From Paludibacter sp. (lineage in GTDB: Bacteria; Bacteroidota; Bacteroidia; Bacteroidales; Paludibacteraceae), in assembly GCA_010365115.1 (NCBI GenBank), contig JAAFGX010000014.1, forward strand, positions 1 to 62,210: a DNA stretch of 62,210 bases, read 5' to 3'. The notes under the pieces were generated by a model that was given only the letters and a program-made list of their open reading frames with translations, ran no database searches and was not told the DNA's origin. Positions within the stretch are counted from its first letter, which is position 1, and every line of letters begins with the position of its first letter. Below are positions 36,211-45,497 of the stretch, piece by piece. A program made the translations under genes and the position numbers.

Positions 36211-38598
36211 ATGAAGAAAAATTATTCTATTTTATTCTTCCTTTTTTTTATAGCCATCAATTCATTTTCTCAAAAAGGAACAATTAAAGGTCGAATTTAT
36301 AACGAAAAGACGAATCAACCGATTGAATTTGCAACAATATTAATTCAGGGAACCACCATTGGTTCTACTTCCGACTTGGATGGAAATTATATTTTTACAG
36401 GAATAGACCCCGGTTTTAAAAGGCTGGTTGTTAGCTCAATTGGATTTGAAGCTACTATTTCTTCGGAAATTCAGGTTCAGGGCAATCAAATATCATTTGT
36501 TGATGTTGCTTTGCCCGAAGCTGCATTTGCACTCACAGAAGTCACGGTTCGTCAAAATCTTAATGCAAAGAAAATTGAAAGTCCACTTTCGGTTTTATCT
36601 ATTGGAGTTCAGGAAATAGAAAAAAGTGCAGGAGCTAACCGTGATGTATCTAAAGTGGTCCAGGCTTTGCCCGGAGTAGGAGCAACCGATCCTAACCGCA
36701 ATGACCTGATAGTGCGTGGTGGTGGACCTGCTGAAAATGTTTTCTATTTGGATGGAGTTGAAATTCCAGTTATTAATCACTTTGCTACTCAAGGTGCTTC
36801 TGGTGGAGCAGTTGGCGTTATCAATCCCGATTTTGTACGCGAAATTGATTTTTACACCGGAGCTTTTCCTGCCAGCAGAACAAATGCCCTAAGTTCTGTA
36901 ATGGAAATTCGCCAAAAAGATGGTAGTAAGGACCGTATTCATACTAAACTATCTGTTGGTGCTTCGGATGCTGCTCTCACTATTGACGGTCCGATAGGAA
37001 AAAAATCTACTTTTATTGTTTCTGCTCGCCAATCCTATTTGCAATTTTTATTTAAAGCTATTGGACTTCCATTCTTACCAACTTATAACGATTTTCAGTT
37101 AAAATATAAATACGAAATTGATAAGAAAAATGAAATTACATTTATTGGAATTGGTGCAATTGACGATTTGGTTCTGAACACCGATTTGCAAAACACAGGA
37201 TCTGAAGCTCAGAAGTATTTGTTGACTTATTTGCCGGTTTATAAACAATGGAATTATACAGTTGGAGCTGTTTATAAACATTTTGGCGAAGGAACTATTG
37301 ATAACTGGATTTTGAGCAGGAATATGTTACGAAATAATAACTTTAAATTTGAAGGCAACGATGAAAGCAAGGGAAAGACTTCAGATTACCTATCCGACGA
37401 AGCAGAAAATAAATTGCGCTTTGAACGCGATTATCCATATTTACCTGTAAAACTTAAAATAGGAGCGGGGTTACGTTACTCACATTATACGAATACTACT
37501 TTTCGCCGTTTCTTCTCTAATGACGTATCCAATGATTTGAATTACAATACAGAATTAAATCTTTTTGGTTATCAGGCTTTTGCTCAGGCTTCTGACGAAT
37601 TTATGGATGATAGATTGAAGCTTTCGCTTGGAATAAATGTAGTTGCAAATAATTTCAATGAGAACATGAAGAACCCATTGAATCAGTTTTCGCCTCGTTT
37701 GTCGGCCTCGTATGCAATAACTGACAAATTGAATTTTAACGCTAATGTTGGGCGGTATGCGCAACAACCCGCTTATACTACAATGGGATTTAAAGATAAA
37801 AACGGTGTTTTTGTTAATAAAAATGAAAATTTGAAATATATTATTTCTAATCAAGCAATTGCAGGATTCGAATTTCGTCCGGCTGATAAAATGCGTTTGA
37901 CCATTGAAGGTTTCTATAAACAATATTCTCAATATCCATTTTCAGTACTTGAAGGAATAAGCATTGCAAGCCAAGGTGGAGATTTTGGTCAGATAGGCGA
38001 TGAAGAAATCAGATCTACTGGCAAAGGGCGAACTTATGGAGTGGAATTGCTTTACAAAATTATGGAATGGAAAAACTTAAACTTAACATCCACTTACACC
38101 TATTTTCGGAGTGAATTTACAGATGAAAATGATATTTATCGTCCATCATCATGGGACACAAAACATTTATTCAATCTCATAGCGAGTTATAAATTTGCTA
38201 AAAGCTGGAATGTGGCAACCCGTTGGCGTTTTGTTGGCGGTGCGCCTTATTCTAAAATTGATTTGAATAAATCTAGTTTGAAAGTAGCATGGGATATAAC
38301 TAATCAACCATATCTGGACTATAGCAATTTCAATTCGGAACGCCTGCCAAATTCACATCAATTAGATATCCGCATTGACAAAGAGTTTTATTTCAAGAAA
38401 TGGGTGTTGAATTTGTACACCGATATTCAAAATGTGTATAATTTCAAGACTCAATCTGCACCAATTTATACAAATAAAGATGAATTAACAGGTTCTCCTG
38501 TAGATGATCCAATCGATGCGAGCAGATATACATTGCGAACTTTAGAAAGTTTTGGTGGAACAATTTTACCTACAATTGGGTTAATTATAAAGATTTAA
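36211..38598 (+). CDS. TonB-dependent outer membrane receptor
   Basis: 795 aa. A signal peptide (residues ~1-20), a CarboxypepD_reg-like domain (~23-105: GTIKGRIYNEKTNQPIEFAT, SDLDGNYIFTGID), a plug domain (~115-235 with VVQALPGVGATDPNRNDLIV, VFYLDGVEIP) and a 22-strand barrel with the C-terminal end ILPTIGLIIKI. It lacks a SusD partner, so it is more like a receptor for a metal complex or vitamin than for glycans. The DUF2271-like gene follows after 37 nt and is probably co-transcribed. Confidence 0.9.
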   Translation: MKKNYSILFFLFFIAINSFSQKGTIKGRIYNEKTNQPIEFATILIQGTTIGSTSDLDGNYIFTGIDPGFKRLVVSSIGFEATISSEIQVQGNQISFVDVALPEAAFALTEVTVRQNLNAKKIESPLSVLSIGVQEIEKSAGANRDVSKVVQALPGVGATDPNRNDLIVRGGGPAENVFYLDGVEIPVINHFATQGASGGAVGVINPDFVREIDFYTGAFPASRTNALSSVMEIRQKDGSKDRIHTKLSVGASDAALTIDGPIGKKSTFIVSARQSYLQFLFKAIGLPFLPTYNDFQLKYKYEIDKKNEITFIGIGAIDDLVLNTDLQNTGSEAQKYLLTYLPVYKQWNYTVGAVYKHFGEGTIDNWILSRNMLRNNNFKFEGNDESKGKTSDYLSDEAENKLRFERDYPYLPVKLKIGAGLRYSHYTNTTFRRFFSNDVSNDLNYNTELNLFGYQAFAQASDEFMDDRLKLSLGINVVANNFNENMKNPLNQFSPRLSASYAITDKLNFNANVGRYAQQPAYTTMGFKDKNGVFVNKNENLKYIISNQAIAGFEFRPADKMRLTIEGFYKQYSQYPFSVLEGISIASQGGDFGQIGDEEIRSTGKGRTYGVELLYKIMEWKNLNLTSTYTYFRSEFTDENDIYRPSSWDTKHLFNLIASYKFAKSWNVATRWRFVGGAPYSKIDLNKSSLKVAWDITNQPYLDYSNFNSERLPNSHQLDIRIDKEFYFKKWVLNLYTDIQNVYNFKTQSAPIYTNKDELTGSPVDDPIDASRYTLRTLESFGGTILPTIGLIIKI

Positions 38599-38635
38599 AA
38601 TAGTTTATAAAGAATAGAATAAAACATTCTTAAAT

Positions 38636-39370
38636 ATGAAAACAAAAATTATTTTGGCTATTCTGCTGGTCTTTACAGTTATAGGTTCAGCAAAAAAGAA
38701 ACAAGTAAAAGAAGTTTTTTCGCAGGAAAATTATGGTGTCAATAATACAGGAACTATCATTACCATTCAGTTTGAAAAAGGCAAAGAACATAATCATCCA
38801 CTTTTTGCAATTTGGCTTGCCGACGAAAAGGGTAATTTTATTCAAACCTTATATGTTTCGGAAAGTATAGGAAAAGGTGTTTTTAAACGTGCCAGCAGAA
38901 AAACGGGTCAGTGGAAGTCGGGAGAAATACAACGTCCGGCAGCTTTGCCTTATTGGTCCCATACGCGCGGTATTAAAAATGAATTTGGCACTTATACTCC
39001 AACTCCGGCTCAACCTGAAGTTGACGCCTACACAGGTGCAACTCCACAGGAATCGTTTGTTCTGAATTCGAAAACAGAAAAGCCTTTAAATGGAAAGTAT
39101 AAAATTATGTTGGAAGTAAATCAGTCGTGGGATTGGAATGAGTATTGGTACAACGATTTACATCCAACTGACAAGGAATTTAAAACTTCAAGTCAACCGG
39201 CTTTGGTTTATTCGGTTGATATTGATACCGATAATTTAAAGCAAGAATATAAAATGAAACCAATCGGTCATAGTCATTATTCAGGAGAAGATGGAAGTTT
39301 GAATGATGATTTAAGTACACTGACAACGGCTCTTAAAATAGCAAAAAAAATTACAGTGAGAATTCAGTAA
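38636..39370 (+). CDS. DUF2271-like exported protein with TGAT motif
   Basis: 244 aa with a signal peptide (residues 1-19). The segment FAIWLADEKGNFIQTLYVSE (~58-76) and WDWNEYWYNDLHP fit DUF2271. At 133-136 is TGAT within VDAYTGATP, the same [S/T]GAT pattern at which ApbE attaches FMN to Thr in NqrC/RnfG. DUF2271 proteins have been reported near flavinylation genes (from memory). No ApbE gene is present in this window. The pairing with a TonB receptor suggests a periplasmic role in metal or redox uptake. Flavinylation is hypothesis. Confidence 0.7.
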   Translation: MKTKIILAILLVFTVIGSAKKKQVKEVFSQENYGVNNTGTIITIQFEKGKEHNHPLFAIWLADEKGNFIQTLYVSESIGKGVFKRASRKTGQWKSGEIQRPAALPYWSHTRGIKNEFGTYTPTPAQPEVDAYTGATPQESFVLNSKTEKPLNGKYKIMLEVNQSWDWNEYWYNDLHPTDKEFKTSSQPALVYSVDIDTDNLKQEYKMKPIGHSHYSGEDGSLNDDLSTLTTALKIAKKITVRIQ

Positions 39371-39469
39371 CTTTTTAGGTTTGCACTAGAACAAAATTAC
39401 GTAGTTTAAAAGTATTGACATTGTTTTTGGTTGTTTCTAAAAAAGATTTTCACAAATAGTAAATATTAA

Positions 39470-39505
39470 AATGGCTGTTCAAAAAATTTTGAACAGCCAT
39501 TTTTA
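39470..39505. terminator. Bidirectional terminator between DUF2271 gene and rpsA
   Basis: AAATGGCTGTTCAAAA pairs with TTTTGAACAGCCATTTTT. A tract on one side and T tract on the other make it suitable for both converging genes. Confidence 0.85.
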
Positions 39506-39524
39506 GATAATGATAAGAATTGAA

Positions 39525-41852
39525 TTATTCAGCAGCTTTTTCGGTTGCTTCATCAGCAGCTTGTTCTGCAGGAGTTTCAGCTTGTCTTTCAACAATCGGT
39601 GCTTCAACAACTGGTGCTTCAACTACAACTGGTTCAACAACTACTGGTTCAACAACTACTTGTTCAACAACAGGTGCTTCAACAACAACTTCGGCAACTT
39701 TAGCTTTCTTTTCTTTTTTAGCAGCTTTTTCAGCAGCAAGATCCATTTTATCTTTCAAATCAGATAATGACTGAATATCACCTAACGTAGTTTTTTCAGC
39801 AGAAGCAGTTGCAGTAGCTGCAGGAGCTTCTTCTTTCTTAGCACGTTTTGGAGCAGTTTTCTTAGCAGGAGCTTCTAAAGTTGGAGCAACAACAGGTGCT
39901 TCACCCTTTTCAGCACGTTTCGCATCTTCATGAATGCGGCTATGTGAAAGAATGATACGTTTAGCATCTTTATTGAATTCAATTACTTTGAAAGATAATT
40001 TTTCGTCAACTTGCGCTTGTGATCCGTCTTCTTTTACCAAATGTTTTGGAGTTGCAAAACCTTCAACGCCGTATGGCAATGAGATTACAGAACCTTTGTC
40101 TAACATTTCAACGATTATACCTTCGTGTATGCTGTCTACGGTAAACATTGTTTCCAATACGTCCCATGGATTTTCTTCTAATTGTTTGTGACCTAAGCTT
40201 AAACGACGGTTTGCTTTGTCAATTTCTAATACCTGAACATCAATTTCGGCACCAATTTGAGTAAATTCAGATGGGTGTTTCACTTTTTTAGTCCAAGATA
40301 AATCAGAAATGTGAATCAAGCCATCAACACCTTCTTCGATTTCAACAAATACACCGAAGTTAGTGAAGTTACGTACTTTTGCAGTATGTTTGCTTCCAAT
40401 AGCGTAACGTTCTTCGATTGCTTCCCATGGATCAGATTTCAATTGTTTGATACCCAATGACATTTTGCGTTCTTCACGGTCCAACGTCAAGATTACTGTT
40501 TCTACTTCATCGCCTACTTTCAAGAAATCTTGTGCAGAACGTAAGTGTTGTGACCAGCTCATTTCAGAAACGTGGATTAAACCTTCAACTCCGGCAGCAA
40601 TTTCAACAAATGCACCGTAATCAGCCATAACCACTACTTTACCTTTTACTTTGTCACCAATTTTAAGTTCAGTGTCCAAGGCATCCCAAGGATGAGCAGA
40701 AAGTTGTTTCAATCCTAAAGCGATACGTTTTTTCTCGTCATCAAAATCAAGAATTACAACATTCAGTTTTTGATCCAATGAAAGAATTTCTTCTGGGTGA
40801 GAAACACGTCCCCATGATAGGTCAGTGATGTGGATTAATCCGTCTACGCCGCCAAGGTCGATAAATACACCGTAAGAAGTAATATTTTTAACGGTACCTT
40901 CAAGAACTTGTCCTTTTTGAAGTTTACCGATAATTTCTTTTTTCTGTAATTCAAGTTCAGCTTCGATAAGTGCTTTGTGCGAAACAACAACGTTTTTAAA
41001 TTCGTGGTTAATTTTGATAACTTTGAATTCCATTGTTTTGTTTACAAATACATCGTAATCGCGGATTGGTTTCACATCGATTTGTGATCCCGGTAAGAAA
41101 GCTTCGATTCCGAATACATCTACAATCATACCGCCTTTGGTGCGGCATTTCACGAAACCTTTTACAATTTCTTGTGTTTCGAGAGCTGCATTTACACGAT
41201 CCCATGAGCGGGTTGCGCGTGCTTGTTTATGAGAAAGTATTAATTGTCCTTTTTTATCTTCCTGGCTTTCGATATACACTTCAACTTTGTCGCCAACAGC
41301 CAAATCAGGATTGTAGCGGAATTCGCTCATTGGAACGATACCGTCTGATTTGTAGCCAACGTTTACTACTACCTCACGTTTGTTTATCAAAATAACCGTT
41401 CCTTCAACAACTTCTTTGTCTTTGATGGCATTCAAAGTATTGTCGTAAATTTTTTCTAAATCTTCTTTCGCCTGAGCTGAAATAGTGACTCCTTTTTCGT
41501 AAGCATCCCAATCGAAATCTCCTGATGGTACAGGTGCTGGTGCTTTTACTTTTACGCTTGGTGCTTCTTCGATAACTTCTGCAACCGGAGCTTCTTCAAT
41601 TACTTCTGGTGCAACTTCTTCAGCTACAACTTCTGCAACCGGAGCTTCTTCAATTACTTCTGGTGCAAGTTCTTCAGCTACAACTTCTGCAACCGGAGCT
41701 TCTTCTTCAACAACAGGAGTTTCATCGGCAGTAACTTCTTCAACTACTGTTTCTTCAACTGCAGGAGTTTCAGCTTCCACTTGTGTTTCTTCTTTTACCG
41801 TTTCTACTGCGGCTGGAATTGCTTCTTCCGCAATGTTTTTGTTTTCTTCCAT
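39525..41852 (-). CDS. rpsA: 30S ribosomal protein S1 with extended acidic termini
   Basis: 775 aa with six S1 RNA-binding domains (from VVEGTVILINKREVVVNVGY at ~149 to about residue 640). S1 helps mRNA bind the 30S subunit. Relative to the ~600 aa usual in Bacteroidetes, it has an N-terminal Glu/Val/Ala/Pro extension (1-112) with repeats of EEAPVAEVVAEE, and a C-terminal tail (~646-775) with Lys/Ala-rich and PVVVEPVVVEAPVVEAP repeats. The segment TLGDIQSLSDLKDKM in the tail is, from memory, conserved in the group. A -33/-7 promoter lies at 41922-41952. Confidence 0.95.
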   Translation of the reverse strand: MEENKNIAEEAIPAAVETVKEETQVEAETPAVEETVVEEVTADETPVVEEEAPVAEVVAEELAPEVIEEAPVAEVVAEEVAPEVIEEAPVAEVIEEAPSVKVKAPAPVPSGDFDWDAYEKGVTISAQAKEDLEKIYDNTLNAIKDKEVVEGTVILINKREVVVNVGYKSDGIVPMSEFRYNPDLAVGDKVEVYIESQEDKKGQLILSHKQARATRSWDRVNAALETQEIVKGFVKCRTKGGMIVDVFGIEAFLPGSQIDVKPIRDYDVFVNKTMEFKVIKINHEFKNVVVSHKALIEAELELQKKEIIGKLQKGQVLEGTVKNITSYGVFIDLGGVDGLIHITDLSWGRVSHPEEILSLDQKLNVVILDFDDEKKRIALGLKQLSAHPWDALDTELKIGDKVKGKVVVMADYGAFVEIAAGVEGLIHVSEMSWSQHLRSAQDFLKVGDEVETVILTLDREERKMSLGIKQLKSDPWEAIEERYAIGSKHTAKVRNFTNFGVFVEIEEGVDGLIHISDLSWTKKVKHPSEFTQIGAEIDVQVLEIDKANRRLSLGHKQLEENPWDVLETMFTVDSIHEGIIVEMLDKGSVISLPYGVEGFATPKHLVKEDGSQAQVDEKLSFKVIEFNKDAKRIILSHSRIHEDAKRAEKGEAPVVAPTLEAPAKKTAPKRAKKEEAPAATATASAEKTTLGDIQSLSDLKDKMDLAAEKAAKKEKKAKVAEVVVEAPVVEQVVVEPVVVEPVVVEAPVVEAPIVERQAETPAEQAADEATEKAAE

Positions 41853-41921
41853 TTCTGAAATTTTTTTAATTACTAATAAATTAGTAGGTTAGACATTATG
41901 ATAACTTTACAAAATAGGGCG

Positions 41922-41952
41922 CAAAGATACAAAAAGTTGTTGAAATGACAAA
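41922..41952 (-). promoter_or_regulatory. rpsA promoter
   Basis: On the minus strand TTTG (plus CAAA 41949-41952) and TATCTTTG (plus CAAAGATA 41922-41929) are 19 nt apart, a strong Bacteroidetes promoter 70 nt before the rpsA ATG. Confidence 0.7.
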
Positions 41953-42553
41953 GGAATAAATCATCTCGAGCGAAATATTCAAATCAACTATCTATCTTGT
42001 TACAAAAAAGTATCGGAAATAAATTTCAACGTAAAAAAAACCATTAAGAAATTGAAATTTGAAACATCGATTTGATTATTTTTTCAAATGAGCGCTAAAG
42101 AATGTGAATTTCTATAAAACATCAAACTCTACACTGCAAGATTCAAGTTGTAAATGCAACTTTATTGATTATTGTTTTTATCAATTATTTTACCTAGATT
42201 TGAAGTCTAATAAAGAAATTTTAGCAGAATTTCTAATATATGAACAAACTATTACAGTTCCTTGTAGCGAAAACTTCAATATTAATATAAACCCTTATTT
42301 AAAGCCTCATCAATTAATTTAAAGATATAAAATAAATACACTATTTACATTGTTTAACAGTTTATTTTCCCCCTTAATCCTCCTGTTTGTTTTTTACAAC
42401 TCTCTGCTTTAACGTGTATGATTTTTCAGTTATTATTCTTTATTTCTTTTGAAATGAAATGGAGTTTAATTGATTAATATTTACATATCCATTTTCAAGT
42501 GAACAGAAATTAAATACGATATTTAATAAAAAGCTTATTTATAAAAAATCTAC
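41953..42553 (+). promoter_or_regulatory. Noncoding region with leader shared with the giant adhesin gene
   Basis: No gene is seen. From about 42140 to 42553 the sequence is alignable to 49400-49813. The blocks TGTAGCGAAAA (42263), CTTATTTAAAG (42293 region), TTTAACAGTTT followed by CCTTAATCCTCCTGTT (42353) and TGATTTTTC (42419) occur at nearly the same distances from the start codons of both genes. This suggests a duplicated 5' leader or promoter region. Confidence 0.65.
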
Positions 42554-44344
42554 ATGCTTTCCCCTTCAGACAATAAATTTCTAAAGCTGACTTTCTTTTT
42601 TTTCTTCCTGTTTTTTATAGGTAATATTTCCTATGCGCAAAATATTGGAGATTTTCGTTCAGTTTCAACTGGAGGTTGGATGACCCTAAGTACTTGGCAA
42701 ACATATACAAGCACGGGATGGGTTGCTGCCACAAACTATCCGGGACAAATTGCCGGGAATTATGCTGTAACTATTCAAGCAGGTAATACCGTAACTATAC
42801 CTAATACTGGAATTACAACAAATCCTATGGGCACGCTTACAATAAGCGGAAAGTTGACTTTGACTGGAAGTAATTCTCTAACTACTTTCTTTCTGAATAC
42901 GCCTGAAATAAATGTTATTCCAAATTTATTTACTGAAGCAACCATTCAATTTATTAATAAATGTACGTTAAAATTACCAGCCGATGCAATTTTAAAAGTT
43001 TGGAAGGAGAATGGTTTAAGTGGTACTTGTAATAATAATCAGGATCTATACATCGGAACAATTAAATATGCTGCCTGTCAAGGAGCTCCAGGTACAATTT
43101 TTATATTTGACGAGTTAATGCAAGCAGGTGGAACGTTGAATGCAATTGATACTATTCCGCCTTCAAGTTGTCAGGGCAATATGGTTTCACTTAAGGGTGG
43201 TTATACAGGTGCAACAGGTACAGATATACCACCTGTGAAATACAATTGGACAAGTTCCGGTCCATCTATTCTGACTTTTACCCCATCCAATACTTCTCAA
43301 AATCCAACCATAACTCCAACCGTTCCCGGATTATATACTATTTCGCTAGAGGTAAGCACAATGAAGGGTACGATGATTTATAACAACACCGAGAAGGCGA
43401 CTTTAATCGTTGCACCAACCAGCTCAGTAACAAATACCGCAATTTGTCTGGGAGATTCATATCTTTTTAATGGAACAAGTTACTCATCGGCTGGAACATA
43501 CAGTGCATCCTTGACAAGCGTAACAGGTTTAGGATGCGATAGCACTGCAACGTTAAATCTGACAGTTTCGGATGTTGATTCAACTATGAATGTCACTATT
43601 TGTAGGGGTGATACATATATCTTTAACGGAAAACCTTACACTGAGGAGAAAGATTCTATTATTGCTTTAGGAGATAGTGTTTGTACAAGTGTTTTGTTAA
43701 GGTTGCGATTAAAAGAACCTTCATACTTCAGCTACAATGATACGATTTGCCTCGGAACTCCTTATAATTTCAACGGAAATACTTACTCTACAGAGGGAAC
43801 ATATATTGCTCATTTACCCAATAAAGTTGGATGCGATAGTACAGTAACACTAAACTTAAAAGTGTTGGCACCCGCTTCACTAAAAATTGATAACATTTGT
43901 TCCAATGTTCTGCCATACAGTTGGAATGGAAAAGACTATAATTCTTCAGGAATTTATAGAGACACGACTCTAAATGTCAATTCACTTGGCTGCGATAGCA
44001 TTGCGACACTTGAACTGACGGTAAACCCAATACCAACAGTAACAAATACATCTTTAACTCAAACCATTTGTTCAGGAACAAGTACAGCATCAGTTACCCT
44101 GACATCAGATGTTGCCTTCACTACCTTTGCATGGACAGCATCAACCAGTACTGCTATTACTGGATTTACAACTAGTGGAACCGAGACTATACCTGTTCAG
44201 ACACTTATCAATCCTAGTAATTCAACAGCAGGAACAGTGACTTATGTCATTACCCCAACAGCCAATGGTTGTGCCGGTGCAGCGGTCAATTATGAGGTAA
44301 CAGTTAATCCTGAACCTATTAGTTCAGATATATATCATCAATAA
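42554..44344 (+). CDS. Secreted repeat protein with GCDS-type repeats and IYHQ end
   Basis: 596 aa, signal peptide (~8-28, hydrophobic FFFFFLFFIGNISYA). Residues ~30-200 form the beta-helix-like N-domain common in T9SS cargo (DFRSVSTGGWMTLSTWQ, AGNTVTIPNTG). A PKD-like part (~215-290) follows, then four repeats with the pattern Y-x-FNG-x-x-Y ... GCDS-x-ATLNLTV (~295-495), and an Ig-like domain. There is no type A or B sorting domain; it ends NPEPISSDIYHQ, echoing the next gene's end. Probably part of a surface complex with the two genes downstream; function otherwise unknown. Confidence 0.75.
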   Translation: MLSPSDNKFLKLTFFFFFLFFIGNISYAQNIGDFRSVSTGGWMTLSTWQTYTSTGWVAATNYPGQIAGNYAVTIQAGNTVTIPNTGITTNPMGTLTISGKLTLTGSNSLTTFFLNTPEINVIPNLFTEATIQFINKCTLKLPADAILKVWKENGLSGTCNNNQDLYIGTIKYAACQGAPGTIFIFDELMQAGGTLNAIDTIPPSSCQGNMVSLKGGYTGATGTDIPPVKYNWTSSGPSILTFTPSNTSQNPTITPTVPGLYTISLEVSTMKGTMIYNNTEKATLIVAPTSSVTNTAICLGDSYLFNGTSYSSAGTYSASLTSVTGLGCDSTATLNLTVSDVDSTMNVTICRGDTYIFNGKPYTEEKDSIIALGDSVCTSVLLRLRLKEPSYFSYNDTICLGTPYNFNGNTYSTEGTYIAHLPNKVGCDSTVTLNLKVLAPASLKIDNICSNVLPYSWNGKDYNSSGIYRDTTLNVNSLGCDSIATLELTVNPIPTVTNTSLTQTICSGTSTASVTLTSDVAFTTFAWTASTSTAITGFTTSGTETIPVQTLINPSNSTAGTVTYVITPTANGCAGAAVNYEVTVNPEPISSDIYHQ

Positions 44345-44396
44345 AAATAAATATATTCTTGATTATTATAGCTTTAAATATTTAAATAAACATAGT

Positions 44397-45497
44397 ATGA
44401 AAACAAGTAAACATTTTTTACAATGGCTCACAGTGGCGCTATTGCTTACAGTAAACTTGACGGCCGTAAAGGCGGTAGACCCCTCTATTCCTGGAGATTA
44501 TTCGGTTTGTCTTACTGGAATATCAGAGCCTTATAGAGTTACAGATGTTGCTTCTTCAACATTTACGTGGTCTATTTTGTCCGGTGTTTCAGGAACTGAT
44601 TGGACTCTTACTTCTACTAGTTCTAATAATAATACCATAAAAGTATTATGGAAGACTCCTGGTACGTATACACTTCAAGTGATTGAAACTAATTCAAACT
44701 CATGTTCCGGAGGTCCTATGACTATTCAGGTAACGGTAAATGCTTTACCAACAGTAACCGTGAATTCTCCAACAGTTTGTGCCGGAACAGCAGCAACTAT
44801 TACTGCAACGCCAGGCGCAGTAGGTACTTACAATTATGTATGGACAGTGCCAGCAACTGTAACCGATCCGGGTAATGTTGCAAACTTTACATCAACAGTT
44901 GCCGGAACATACAGCGTTGTAATCACCAATACAGCAACAACATGTTCTTCTGCTTCTGCAAGTGGAACTGTAACAGTCAATCCATTACCAACAGTAACCG
45001 TGAATTCTCCAACAGTTTGTGCCGGAACAGCAGCAACTATTACTGCAACGCCAGGCGCAGTAGGTACTTATAATTATGTATGGACAGTGCCACCAACTGT
45101 AACCGATCCGGGTAATGTTGCAAACTTTACATCAACAGTTGCCGGAACATACAGCGTTGTGATTACTAATACAGCAACAACATGTTTTTCTGCTTCTGCA
45201 AGTGGAACTGTCACAGTCAATCCATTACCAACAGTAACCGTGAATTCTCCAACAGTTTGTGCCGGAACATCAGCAACTATTACCGCAACGCCAGGTGCAG
45301 TAGGTACTTACACTTATGTTTGGACAGTGCCAGCAACAGTAACCGATCCGGGTAATGTTGCAAGCTTTACATCAACACTTGCCGGAACATACAGCGTTGT
45401 AATCACCAATACAGCAACAACATGTTCTTCTGCTTCTGCAAGTGGAACTGTAACAATTTATGCACCAGTAAATACTTCACCAATTTATCATAATTAG
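44397..45497 (+). CDS. Secreted protein with three near-identical 80-aa repeats and IYHN end
   Basis: 366 aa with signal peptide (to ~A26). An N-terminal PKD-like domain (~30-115, W-KTPGTYTLQVIETNSNSC) resembles that of the 45737 gene. Then come three repeats of 80 aa (period 240 bp, starting near 44748, 44988 and 45228), each running from LPTVTVNSPTVCAG to TCSSASASGTVTV. No sorting domain follows; the last repeat runs into TIYAPVNTSPIYHN. It lies 52 nt after the preceding gene. Probably an extracellular polymer or adhesin subunit; the repeats would permit copy-number change by recombination. Confidence 0.75.
   Translation: MKTSKHFLQWLTVALLLTVNLTAVKAVDPSIPGDYSVCLTGISEPYRVTDVASSTFTWSILSGVSGTDWTLTSTSSNNNTIKVLWKTPGTYTLQVIETNSNSCSGGPMTIQVTVNALPTVTVNSPTVCAGTAATITATPGAVGTYNYVWTVPATVTDPGNVANFTSTVAGTYSVVITNTATTCSSASASGTVTVNPLPTVTVNSPTVCAGTAATITATPGAVGTYNYVWTVPPTVTDPGNVANFTSTVAGTYSVVITNTATTCFSASASGTVTVNPLPTVTVNSPTVCAGTSATITATPGAVGTYTYVWTVPATVTDPGNVASFTSTLAGTYSVVITNTATTCSSASASGTVTIYAPVNTSPIYHN
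44749..45463 (+). repeat. 240-bp tandem repeat, three copies
   Basis: Exact 240-bp register, with copies 1 and 2 almost identical over their full length (CCAACAGTAACCGTGAATTC starts each) and copy 3 slightly more diverged, notably GCAGCAACT to TCAGCAACT. The repeat is fully in frame. Confidence 0.92.

Noticed and set aside
36211..39370. SusC/SusD-type glycan uptake locus
   Set aside because: There is no SusD-like gene, and the receptor is shorter than typical SusC proteins; the partner is DUF2271-like.
39510..39774. Plus-strand Asn/Phe- or Thr/Ser/Gly-rich frames
   Set aside because: They are the opposite strand of the repetitive S1 tail; low complexity is inherited from it.
42104..42322. 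72-codon open frame upstream of the first adhesin
   Set aside because: The region aligns as noncoding leader with 49400 onward, where the frame is not kept.
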